Below are positions 1 to 7,512 of a stretch of 22,532 nt of DNA, in pieces. Both the position numbers and the translations under genes were made by a program. The notes beneath the pieces are model-generated. The model did not search any database and was not told the DNA's origin. It was given only the letters and a program-made list of their open reading frames with translations. Location: positions 1 to 22,532 of the forward strand of contig JAGLBH010000009.1 of the NCBI GenBank assembly GCA_018260285.1. The letters run 5' to 3'. Within the stretch, counting starts at the first letter, position 1; each line of letters starts with the position of its first letter. Origin of the DNA: Arthrobacter sp. (lineage in GTDB: Bacteria; Actinomycetota; Actinomycetes; Actinomycetales; Micrococcaceae).

Positions 1-1564
1 AGATGAGCGAGCCGGAGAGGCGGTACTCGATGTCGCCGAACCACGGCTCGTAGCCGCCGGAGTAGGAGGAGGCGATGCCGGCGCCGCGCGTGTCCGTGAG
101 GAACTTCGTGCGGAAGCCGATGAGGCCGCGAGCCGGGACGTCGAACTCCATGCGGACCCAGCCGGTGCCGTGGTTGGACATGCTCGTCATGCGGCCCTTG
201 CGAGCGGCCAGGAGCTGCGTGACAGCGCCGAGGTACTCTTCCGGGACGTCGATCGTCATGTGCTCAACGGGCTCGTGGACCTTGCCGTCGATCGTCTTGG
301 TGACAACCTGCGGCTTGCCGACGGTGAGCTCGAAGCCCTCGCGGCGCATCTGCTCCACGAGGATCGCGAGTGCGAGCTCGCCGCGGCCCTGGACTTCCCA
401 GGCATCCGGACGCTCGGTCGGGAGGACCTTGAGCGAGACGTTGCCGATGAGCTCCTTGTCAAGGCGATCCTTGACCTGGCGTGCGGTGACCTTGGCGCCC
501 TTGACGCGGCCGGCCATCGGGGACGTGTTGATGCCGATCGTCATGGAGATGGCCGGGTCGTCCACCGTGATGAGGGGAAGCGGCTGCGGGTTGTCGAGAT
601 CCGTGAGGGTCTCGCCGATGGTGATGTCCTCGATGCCTGCGACGGCGACGATCTCGCCCGGACCGGCGACTTCGGCCGGCTCGCGGGTGAGGCCCTTGGT
701 GGCGAGAAGCTCGGTGATCTTGACCTGCTTCATGGTGCCGTCGTGACGGGCCCAGTTGACCTGCTGGCCCTTGCGGAGCTCACCGTTGTAGATGCGCAGG
801 AGAGCAAGGCGGCCGAGGAACGGCGAGGCGTCAAGGTTCGTGACGTGGGCCTGGAGAACGCCGCCCTCGTCGTACGTCGGGGCCGGGATGTGCTCGATGA
901 TCGTCTTGAAGAGCGGCTCGAGGTCCTCGGAGTCGGGGAGGTCGCCGTCGGCGGGCTTGACCGTCGAGGCCTTGCCGTTCTTGCCGGAGGCGTAGACGAT
1001 CGGAACGTCGAGCACCTTGTCCATGTCGATGTCCGGGACCTCGTCGATGAGGTCCGAGGCCAGGCCGAGGAGGAGGTCCATCGTGTCGGAGATCACGCCG
1101 TCGATGCGGGCATCCGGGCGGTCCGTCTTGTTGACGACGACGATGACCGGCTTGTCAGCGGCCAGCGCCTTGCGGAGGACGAAGCGAGTCTGGGGCAGCG
1201 GGCCCTCGGATGCGTCGACGAGGAGGACGACGCCGTCCACCATGGAGAGGCCGCGCTCGACCTCGCCGCCGAAGTCAGCGTGACCCGGCGTGTCGATGAC
1301 GTTGATGAGGATTTTCTCACCGTCGGCAGCAGGCCCCTCGTAGAACACCGTGGTGTTCTTGGCGAGGATCGTGATGCCCTTTTCCTTTTCGAGGTCGCCG
1401 GAGTCCATGACGCGGTCCTCAACAGCGCCGTGGCTGGAGAAGGCGCCCGTCTGCCGGAGCATGGCATCGACCAGCGTGGTCTTGCCATGGTCAACGTGCG
1501 CGACGATAGCGACGTTGCGCAGGTCCTTGCGGACGGCGCGCTGTGCTGAGGTGGTTTCGCTCAT
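1..1564 (-). CDS. typA: Ribosome-associated translational GTPase TypA/BipA (C-terminus cut by window edge)
   Basis: TypA/BipA is an EF-G-like GTPase that binds the 70S ribosome and supports ribosome assembly and stress or cold adaptation. Read on the minus strand, the protein starts [10 protein letters not shown]. It shows the G1 loop AHVDHGKTT (residues 22-30), an ITIL switch-I segment near 64-67, G3 DTPGH (91-95) and G4 NKTD (145-148), followed by the domain II and EF-G-like C-terminal regions. The frame is open to base 1, giving 521 codons; the family is usually about 610-640 aa, so roughly 100 residues lie outside. The ATG at 1564 is the family start. A possible AGGAA sits about 16 nt upstream, which is further than ideal, so the ribosome binding site is unconvincing. 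The gene lies downstream of the BCCT transporter in the same direction but 232 bp away, so it probably has its own promoter. Confidence 0.96.
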   Translation of the reverse strand, partial: MSETTSAQRAVRKDLRNVAIVAHVDHGKTTLVDAMLRQTGAFSSHGAVEDRVMDSGDLEKEKGITILAKNTTVFYEGPAADGEKILINVIDTPGHADFGGEVERGLSMVDGVVLLVDASEGPLPQTRFVLRKALAADKPVIVVVNKTDRPDARIDGVISDTMDLLLGLASDLIDEVPDIDMDKVLDVPIVYASGKNGKASTVKPADGDLPDSEDLEPLFKTIIEHIPAPTYDEGGVLQAHVTNLDASPFLGRLALLRIYNGELRKGQQVNWARHDGTMKQVKITELLATKGLTREPAEVAGPGEIVAVAGIEDITIGETLTDLDNPQPLPLITVDDPAISMTIGINTSPMAGRVKGAKVTARQVKDRLDKELIGNVSLKVLPTERPDAWEVQGRGELALAILVEQMRREGFELTVGKPQVVTKTIDGKVHEPVEHMTIDVPEEYLGAVTQLLAARKGRMTSMSNHGTGWVRMEFDVPARGLIGFRTKFLTDTRGAGIASSYSGGYEPWFGDIEYRLSGSLI

Positions 1565-1719
1565 ACGGAAGGTGACTCATTTCCTGTGTGGATCGCAGCC
1601 GGCGAGCTCGCTCTGAATGCGAACACCATCTTGAAATGGCCGGCGGGCCGCAGGTCGCGGCGTGACCGCTGCAGGCGGTCGTGCTTAACACTCTACCGCG
1701 CTTGCCCCGCCCGCACGGC

Positions 1720-1775
1720 AGAGCGCGTCCGGCTGGCGTGAATTCTTCGTGAAATACGCCGCCCGGACGCGCTCT
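1720..1775. repeat. Perfect 13-bp inverted repeat between BCCT gene and typA
   Basis: The arms at 1720-1732 (AGAGCGCGTCCGG) and 1763-1775 are exact reverse complements. A second stem lies inside (GGCGT 1735-1739 with ACGCC 1756-1760), and the centre is AT-richer with a GAATTC. It lies just after the BCCT stop and before typA, so it most likely forms the 3' hairpin of the BCCT mRNA. There is no T-run after it on the minus strand, so it is not a textbook intrinsic terminator. The remaining typA leader (1565-1719) also holds a small stem at 1664-1680 and a -10-like TAGAGT (minus strand, 1695-1690), but no gene. Confidence 0.6.
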
Positions 1776-1796
1776 GAAGCGCCTAGGGCCGTCCGG

Positions 1797-3572
1797 TCAG
1801 CGGGACGGACGAGCCACCGCTGATGAGCCGCCCCCTCCAGGCTCCGGAGCCGAGTCCAGATGAGCCTCCACATGCTCCGCGACCTTCTCCTGAAGGCCGT
1901 CCTCGACGCTCTCCTGAATCTGCTCGGTCATGGCCGCATGGAACTGCGCGCGCTCAAAGCGCATGCGAGCAGCGTGCTCCCGGTGGAAGGCCTTCGCCGT
2001 CGAGACCATCATGAGGAGCATGACCCCCGAGAAGGGCAGGGCAGAGAGAACAGCCACCGTCTGGATGGTCGTGAGCCCGTCCCCGAAGATCAGGGCGATC
2101 GCGATGGCCGCTGCCGCCACCGCCCAGAAGACGCGAACCCAGGTCCTGGGGTTGCTCTCCCCGCCCGAGGAGACCATCCCCATGACCATGGCGCCCGAGT
2201 CTGCCGACGTGACGAAGAAGACGGCCACGAGGATCAGGGCGCCTCCGATGAGCACGGGGCCTCCCGGGAGCCCGCCGAGCATGTCGAAGAGCACGGTGCT
2301 CGTCTGCACGGCGCCGTCCTTGCCGACGAGTCCCCCTCCGGCGTAGACCTCCTGGTAGATGGCCGAGCCGCCCATGACGGAGAACCAGAGGAAAGTCACG
2401 AGAGTCGGCACCAGCAGCACGCCCGCCACAAACTGGCGAACAGTGCGCCCCTTGGAGACCCGGGCGATGAAGACGCCGACAAACGGCGCCCATGAGATCC
2501 ACCAGCCCCAGTAGAACGTGGTCCACGCCGCCTGCCACTGCTCCCCCTCGGGCCCGGCGAAGGCGAAGGTGGTGAAGGTCAGGCCGACGACGTTCTGGAT
2601 GTAGGACCCGAGCGACTGAACGAACCCGCGGAGCAGGAAGAGCGTGGGACCTGCGAAGAGGACGACGACGAGCAGCAGCCCCGCGAGAGCCAGGTTGAGG
2701 TTGGAGAGCCACTTCATGCCCTTCTCCACGCCGGAGACGACAGAGAGGATCGTCAGCGCGGTGATGCAGAGGATGAGCATGACCTGCGTCTGCTGGGTGG
2801 CCTCGGCGAGGCCCTCGTATTCGAGGCCCGCAGAAATCTGGAGAACTCCCAGGCCGAGCGACGTGGCCACGCCGAAAAGGGTTCCCACGAGGGCGACGAC
2901 GTCGATGGCGCTGCCCCAGCCGCCCTTGATCCGATCCCCCAGCAGCGGCTCGAGCGCCCAGCGGATCGAGACCGGGCGGCCCCTGCGATGAGTGGAGTAC
3001 GCGAGAGAGAGGCCGACCACCACGTAGATGGCCCAGGCGTGGAGCCCCCAGTGGAGGAAAGTCTGGGTCATGGCCCGCTGGGCGACGACATGGCTCTCCC
3101 CCGTGACGCCGGGCGGCGGGCTGGCATAGTGATTCAGCGGCTCCGCCACGCCCCAGAAGACGAGGCCGATCCCCATGCCCGCGGCGAAGAGCAGGGCGAA
3201 CCAGGACTGCACGGAGAACTCGGGCTCGTCATCGTCCTTCCCCAGCGTGATCTCGCCATACGGCGAGAGGCCCACCCACAGGGCGAAGACGACGAAGGCC
3301 GCCACCAGGAGCACGTAGTACCAGCCGAAGGCCCCGATGACGTTCTTCTGGAGGTGGCCGATGGCCTCCCCCGCCTGCTCCGGAAGGACGAGGGTCCATG
3401 TCACGAACAGCGTGATGACAGCCGCAGACGGCCAGAAGACCCAGGGGTTGACGCCGCCGCCGCCTCTCCGGCGGCGGGGCCCCGAGGAATGGCGTCTCAC
3501 CGGCGTTTCATGCGTTATCATACAGGTCCGTTCATTCGATGGAGTCTCTTGTCCGACGCTGATGCGCTTCAT
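1797..3572 (-). CDS. BCCT-family betaine/choline/carnitine transporter
   Basis: This is a secondary transporter of the betaine-choline-carnitine family, which imports quaternary-ammonium compatible solutes, usually with Na+, for osmoprotection. The 591-aa frame has about 12 hydrophobic segments. The BCCT hallmark MGIGLVFWGVAEPL is at residues 133-146, HWGLHAWAIY at 174-183, and the family signature region FYWGWWISWAPFVGVFIARV at 353-372. An arginine-rich N-terminal tail (RRRR, 33-36) and a charged C-terminal tail of about 60 residues face the cytoplasm; in BetP such tails sense osmotic stress, but here that is inference. Two starts are possible: ATG 3572 (given here; longest, with no usable ribosome binding site) or ATG 3521 (574 aa, with a weak GGA upstream). 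A perfect palindrome abuts the first start, which would suit a promoter serving the second. The exact substrate cannot be told from sequence. Confidence 0.93.
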   Translation of the reverse strand: MKRISVGQETPSNERTCMITHETPVRRHSSGPRRRRGGGGVNPWVFWPSAAVITLFVTWTLVLPEQAGEAIGHLQKNVIGAFGWYYVLLVAAFVVFALWVGLSPYGEITLGKDDDEPEFSVQSWFALLFAAGMGIGLVFWGVAEPLNHYASPPPGVTGESHVVAQRAMTQTFLHWGLHAWAIYVVVGLSLAYSTHRRGRPVSIRWALEPLLGDRIKGGWGSAIDVVALVGTLFGVATSLGLGVLQISAGLEYEGLAEATQQTQVMLILCITALTILSVVSGVEKGMKWLSNLNLALAGLLLVVVLFAGPTLFLLRGFVQSLGSYIQNVVGLTFTTFAFAGPEGEQWQAAWTTFYWGWWISWAPFVGVFIARVSKGRTVRQFVAGVLLVPTLVTFLWFSVMGGSAIYQEVYAGGGLVGKDGAVQTSTVLFDMLGGLPGGPVLIGGALILVAVFFVTSADSGAMVMGMVSSGGESNPRTWVRVFWAVAAAAIAIALIFGDGLTTIQTVAVLSALPFSGVMLLMMVSTAKAFHREHAARMRFERAQFHAAMTEQIQESVEDGLQEKVAEHVEAHLDSAPEPGGGGSSAVARPSR

Positions 3573-3594
3573 TCACCATAGATATATATGGTGA
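3573..3594 (-). promoter_or_regulatory. Operator-like perfect palindrome upstream of BCCT gene
   Basis: TCACCATA at 3573-3580 and TATGGTGA at 3587-3594 are exact reverse complements separated by GATATA. The 22-bp element is strikingly AT-rich for this genome and ends one base before the longest BCCT start codon. Read on the minus strand it contains several TATA-like hexamers that could act as the -10 element. I infer a binding site for a dimeric repressor overlapping the BCCT promoter. No regulator gene is adjacent. Confidence 0.55.
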
Positions 3595-3631
3595 TCGATC
3601 TCCAATCGACGCCCTGGGCAGGGAGACGGTT

Positions 3632-3677
3632 AAAGGCCGCAGCCGCCGATCCCGAAGGGTCGGCGGCCGCGGCCTTT
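3632..3677 (-). terminator. Strong GC-rich hairpin ending the peptide ABC operon
   Basis: AAAGGCCGC (3632-3640) pairs with GCGGCCTTT (3669-3677). An inner stem, GCCGCCGA (3642-3649) plus CCC (3651-3653), pairs with GGG plus TCGGCGGC (3657-3667), with a GAA loop. The hairpin lies about 20 nt after the ATPase stop codon, and the 3' arm on the minus strand ends in CCTTT. It would close the operon transcript and separate it from the BCCT gene. Confidence 0.8.
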
Positions 3678-3695
3678 GTCTCCAGCCGAAGCGGC

Positions 3696-5390
3696 TCAGG
3701 CCACCATGAGGCCTGCACCGGGAATGGCTGCCAGGAGCTGCTGGGTGTAGAGCGTCTGCGGGGACTCGAACACCTCGTCCGTGGTGCCCGCCTCCACGAG
3801 CTTGCCCTTCTCCATGACGCAGACGCGGTCCGCGATCTGCCGCACGACCGCGAGGTCGTGCGTGATGAAGAGGTAGGTCAGCCCGAGGTCGCGCTGCAGG
3901 TCGGAGAGCAGCGTGAGGATCTGCGCCTGAACCAGCACATCCAGCGCGGAGACGGCCTCGTCACAGACCACCAGCTCCGGGTTGAGGGCCAGCGCCCGGG
4001 CGATGGCCACGCGCTGGCGCTGCCCGCCGGAGAGCTCGTTCGGGTACCGCGACATCATCGACTGCGGCAGGGCCACCTGGTCCAGAAGCTCCCGGACCTT
4101 GGCCTCGCGCTCCTTCGGGGACCCCACGCGGTGCACCCGCATGGGCTCCTCGATGGTCCTGAAGATGTTGTACATCGGGTCCAGCGAGCCGTAGGGGTCC
4201 TGGAAGATCGGCTGCACGCGGCGTCGGAAGTCGAACATCTCCCGGCCCTTGAGCCCGGCCACGTCCTGCCCGTCGAAGCTGATCGAGCCGGAGGTGATCT
4301 TCTCCAGACCCAGGAGCATGCGGGCCACGGTCGACTTGCCAGAGCCGGACTCGCCGACGACGGCCGTCGTCGTGCCCTTGGGGATCGAGAAGCTCACGCC
4401 GTCCACGGCCGTGAAGTTCTCCGACTTGCCCCAGGCGCCGCGGAGCTTGAACACCTTGGTGAGGTCCTTGACCTCCACGAAGGAGGCCGCGTCCTTGCGG
4501 TCGGGCATCTCGGCGAGGAGGTCCTCGGCCTCGACTCCGGCCTCCTTGGCCGCCTGGATGCGGCGCGAGGCGAGCGAGGGAGCGGACTCCACAAGCTTCT
4601 TCGTGTACGGGTGCTGCGGGTTCCGCAAGAGCTCGAGGGCGGGCCCGGACTCCACGACGCGGCCCTTGTACATGACCACGACCTTGTGCGCGCGCTCGGC
4701 CGCGAGGCCCAGATCGTGCGTGATGAGGAGCACGGCGGTGCCGAGCTTCTCCGTCATCGAGTCGAGGTGGTCAAGGATCGTGCGCTGCACGGTGACGTCG
4801 AGGGCCGACGTCGGCTCGTCCGCGATGAGCAGCCGCGGCTGGCACGAGAGGCCGATCGCGATGAGCGCGCGCTGGCGCATGCCGCCCGAGAACTCGTGGG
4901 GGTACTGCCGGGCGCGCTTCTCGGCGTCGGGAAGGCCCGCCTCGGTGAGCACGCGGGCCACGTCCGCGTCCGACGACGGCAGCCCGTTGGCCTTGAGCGT
5001 CTCCTTCACCTGGAAGCCGATCTTCCACACCGGGTTGAGATTGGACATCGGATCCTGGGGAACCATGCCGATCTGGGAGCCGCGGAGCTTGATCATCTCC
5101 TTCTCGGAGATGTGGGTGATGTCCTGGCCGTCGAAGATGATCTGGCCGGAGGACACGCGGCCGTTCTCGGGGAGCAGCCCGATCGCGGCGAGCGCCGAGG
5201 TGGACTTGCCGGAGCCGGACTCGCCGACGATGGCCACGGTCTCCCCCGGCATGACGGTGAAGCTGGAGTCCTTGACGGCCTCCACCTCCCCGCTGCTCGT
5301 CACGAAGGTGATGCCCACGTTCTTGACCTCGAGCAGCGGCGTGGGCGCAGCCGAGGCCTGAGGCGCGGTCTCTGTCAGTGCGTGTGACAT
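3696..5390 (-). CDS. Peptide ABC transporter ATPase, fused two-domain (DppD-DppF type)
   Basis: This cytoplasmic ATPase powers the peptide-type importer encoded just upstream. The 564-aa chain carries two complete ABC domains, equivalent to separate DppD and DppF. Domain 1 has Walker A GESGSGKST (56-64), signature FSGGM (167-171), Walker B LLIADEP (187-193) and switch His 225. Domain 2 has Walker A at 346-354, signature LSGGQ (453-457), Walker B ending VVCDE (474-478) and switch His 511. Each half has the oligopeptide-family C-terminal segment (NPQHPYTKKL, 258-267; SPQTLYTQQL, 543-552), so both catalytic sites look active. ATG 5390 lies 6 bp after the permease stop, so translation is probably coupled. 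It is the last gene of the operon and is followed by a strong hairpin. Confidence 0.95.
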   Translation of the reverse strand: MSHALTETAPQASAAPTPLLEVKNVGITFVTSSGEVEAVKDSSFTVMPGETVAIVGESGSGKSTSALAAIGLLPENGRVSSGQIIFDGQDITHISEKEMIKLRGSQIGMVPQDPMSNLNPVWKIGFQVKETLKANGLPSSDADVARVLTEAGLPDAEKRARQYPHEFSGGMRQRALIAIGLSCQPRLLIADEPTSALDVTVQRTILDHLDSMTEKLGTAVLLITHDLGLAAERAHKVVVMYKGRVVESGPALELLRNPQHPYTKKLVESAPSLASRRIQAAKEAGVEAEDLLAEMPDRKDAASFVEVKDLTKVFKLRGAWGKSENFTAVDGVSFSIPKGTTTAVVGESGSGKSTVARMLLGLEKITSGSISFDGQDVAGLKGREMFDFRRRVQPIFQDPYGSLDPMYNIFRTIEEPMRVHRVGSPKEREAKVRELLDQVALPQSMMSRYPNELSGGQRQRVAIARALALNPELVVCDEAVSALDVLVQAQILTLLSDLQRDLGLTYLFITHDLAVVRQIADRVCVMEKGKLVEAGTTDEVFESPQTLYTQQLLAAIPGAGLMVA

Positions 5391-5396
5391 GTCAGA

Positions 5397-6446
5397 TCAC
5401 TTCTTTCGGGACTTCGGGTCAAGCGCATCCCGCAGGGCGTCGCCCAGCATGATGAAGCTCAGCACGGTCAGGGACAGGGCCAGGCCCGGCCAGAAGAGCG
5501 GCCACGGGTTGGAGCGGAAGGTGTCTTGGGCGTCCGAGATGTCATTGCCCCAGCTCATCATGCTGGGCGGCAGCCCGATGCCGAGGAAGGAGAGTGTGGC
5601 CTCCGCGACGATGAACGTGCCGAGAGAGATCGTCGCGACGACGATGACCGGAGCCATCGCATTCGGGATGATGTGCTTCGCGAGAATGCCCCAGGAGGAG
5701 ACGCCGAGGGAGCGGGCGCTCGTCACGTAGTCCGCATTGCGGACTTCCACGACGGCACCGCGCATGATGCGGGCCACCTGCGGCCAGCCGAGCACCACGA
5801 GCACGAGCACGATGGTCCACACCGAGCGTCCCTGGCGGAACATCGGGAGCTGGAACATCACCAGCGCGCCCAGAACGAGCGGCAGAGCGAAGAAGATGTC
5901 CCCGAGTCGGGCCAGGATCGCGTCGACCCACCCGCCGAAGTACCCGGCCAGGGATCCGATGACGCCGCCGATGACGACGACGCCCAGCGTGGAGAAGAGC
6001 CCCACCGTGAGCGAGGCGCGCGTTCCGGCGATGACCCGGTCGAACACATCGCAGCCCTGCTTGGTGAAGCCCAGGATGTGATCGCCCGTGGCTTTCCCGT
6101 TGGAGTTGCTCAGCGTGCACTGGGCCGTGGTCGGGTCCTGATGCCAGAAGAGCTGCGGGAAGAGGGCCACGGCGATCGCGATGATGATGAGGATGGCCGA
6201 GATGATGAAGGTGGGCTTCTTCCTCAGCTGCCGCCACGCGTCCTTCCAGAGGCTCAGCGGAGCGTCCCCGGAGACCTTGGAGTCTGTGGGGACGACGGGC
6301 GTCTCGTCCAGCGCAGCGACGTAGTGCTCAATGGGGTAGAGCGCCTTCTTGGGCTTGACCGGCGGCTTAATGGAAGCAGCCCCCGGCGTCGTCGTCGGTG
6401 TGGCGGACGAAACGGTCACAGGTGTTTCCTTTGCGCGCTTAGGCAT
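5397..6446 (-). CDS. dppC: Peptide ABC transporter permease, DppC/OppC type
   Basis: This is the second inner-membrane permease of the importer. From ATG 6446 it is 349 aa. A long Pro/Thr/Lys-rich cytoplasmic tail (about 1-75) is followed by a first membrane helix (about 80-100), an external loop, and the BPD_transp_1 domain. The ATPase-docking EAA-like segment is YVTSARSLGVSSWGILAKHI (240-259), and the C-terminal LGDALRDALDP is typical of the family. The external loop has two cysteines, C110 and C132 (in GCDVF, 131-135), which could form a disulfide. The in-frame ATG at 6464 would add six residues, but the GAGGA ribosome binding site lies between the two ATGs and points to 6446. The start overlaps the dppB stop by 8 bp, a classic coupling arrangement. 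Confidence 0.95.
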   Translation of the reverse strand: MPKRAKETPVTVSSATPTTTPGAASIKPPVKPKKALYPIEHYVAALDETPVVPTDSKVSGDAPLSLWKDAWRQLRKKPTFIISAILIIIAIAVALFPQLFWHQDPTTAQCTLSNSNGKATGDHILGFTKQGCDVFDRVIAGTRASLTVGLFSTLGVVVIGGVIGSLAGYFGGWVDAILARLGDIFFALPLVLGALVMFQLPMFRQGRSVWTIVLVLVVLGWPQVARIMRGAVVEVRNADYVTSARSLGVSSWGILAKHIIPNAMAPVIVVATISLGTFIVAEATLSFLGIGLPPSMMSWGNDISDAQDTFRSNPWPLFWPGLALSLTVLSFIMLGDALRDALDPKSRKK

Positions 6447-7365
6447 AGCGGATCCTCGGGTCAAGCCATGCGTAGAGCAGGTCTACGAAGAGGTTTGCAA
6501 GGCAGAAGATGAGCACCATGACGGAGACGATCGAGACCACGGTGGGAGCGTCTCCGAGGTTCAGGGCCTTGTAGAGCTGATTGCCGATGCCGGGAACGTT
6601 GAAGATGCCCTCGGTGACGATGGCGCCGCCCATGAGCGCGCCCAGGTCGGCGCCGAGGAAGGTCGCGACCGGAATCATCGAGTTGCGCAGGATGTGCACC
6701 CTGACCACGCGCCCGCGAGAGAGGCCCTTGGCCGTGGCGGTGCGGACGTAGTCGGCATTGGCGTTCTCGGCCACCGAGGTGCGGGTCAGCCGCAGGACGT
6801 ATGCGAAGGAGATGAGCCCCAGGACCAGTGCGGGAAGGATGAGGTCCCCCCAGGTGGCCTTGCTGGAGACGGTCGGCTTGGCCCACTGAAGCTGGACACC
6901 CACGGTGTACTGAAGGATGAAGCCCAGGACGAAGACGGGGACGGCGATGACGATGAGGGAGAGGACAAGCACTGAGGAGTCGAAGAGCTTGCCCTTCTTG
7001 AGGCCTGCGTAGAGGCCGAAGGCCACACCGAAGACGCCTTCGAAGATGAGGGCGAGAATGGCGAGCCGCGCGGTGACAGGGAAGGCCAGGGCCATCACGC
7101 TGTTGATGCTGCGGCCGGAGAAGTTCACGCCGAGGTCACCGGTCAGGAGACCGCCGAGGTAGTGGAAGTACTGGACGATAAAGGGGTCATCGAGCCGGTA
7201 CTGGGACCGCAGCTGTGCTGCGACGCCGGGGCTGCAGCCCTTGTCTCCGCAGAGCGCGGCGAGAGGGTCCCCCGGGAGGAGGAAGACGAGGGCGAAGACG
7301 AGGAGAGTCGCCCCGAGGAAAACCGGGATGAGCTGAAGGACGCGCTTGGCGAGATACCACATCAT
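6439..7365 (-). CDS. dppB: Peptide ABC transporter permease, DppB/OppB type
   Basis: This is the first inner-membrane permease subunit, 308 aa, with the expected N-terminal helix (about 10-30), then LLPGDPLAALCG (29-40). The BPD_transp_1 domain contains the EAA-like stretch YVRTATAKGLSRGRVVRVHI and the family ending LLYAWLDPRIRYA. As in DppC, the outer loop after helix 1 carries a close cysteine pair, C39 and C44. A purine-rich AGGAGGGAGGAG lies just upstream of two consecutive ATGs (7365 and 7362), and either could be used. The gene is separated from the upstream binding-protein gene by 147 bp holding a perfect hairpin, and it overlaps dppC downstream. Confidence 0.95.
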   Translation of the reverse strand: MMWYLAKRVLQLIPVFLGATLLVFALVFLLPGDPLAALCGDKGCSPGVAAQLRSQYRLDDPFIVQYFHYLGGLLTGDLGVNFSGRSINSVMALAFPVTARLAILALIFEGVFGVAFGLYAGLKKGKLFDSSVLVLSLIVIAVPVFVLGFILQYTVGVQLQWAKPTVSSKATWGDLILPALVLGLISFAYVLRLTRTSVAENANADYVRTATAKGLSRGRVVRVHILRNSMIPVATFLGADLGALMGGAIVTEGIFNVPGIGNQLYKALNLGDAPTVVSIVSVMVLIFCLANLFVDLLYAWLDPRIRYA

Positions 7366-7453
7366 GCGCTCCTCCCTCCTTCAGTCATCGGAGAGCGGCG
7401 TCGAGCGCCTGAGCTCAGAGTGTGCATCATGATGTGTCCTTCGACAGACAGGC

Positions 7454-7490
7454 CCGAACGGAGGGGCGCCGACAGCACCCCTCCGTTCGG
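7454..7490 (-). terminator. Perfect 13-bp stem-loop between binding-protein gene and permease genes
   Basis: CCGAACGGAGGGG (7454-7466) and its exact reverse complement (7478-7490) enclose an 11-nt loop, 23 nt after the binding-protein stop. No T-run follows on the minus strand, so I read it as a partial terminator or mRNA-stabilising hairpin rather than an absolute stop. This is the usual way to express more binding protein than permease. The rest of the 7366-7512 spacer holds the dppB ribosome binding site and nothing else I can name. Confidence 0.7.
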
Positions 7491-7512
7491 AGCTGGAATC
7501 TATTCCTGCTTC

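Noticed and set aside
170..1549. 459-codon plus-strand open frame opposite typA
   Set aside because: Antisense shadow: its product is low-complexity Asp/Arg/Val-rich and the minus strand carries unmistakable TypA motifs.
3588..5387. 599-codon plus-strand open frame opposite the ABC ATPase
   Set aside because: High-GC antisense frame rich in His/Arg/Leu, with no domain; the ATPase on the other strand has complete Walker and signature motifs.
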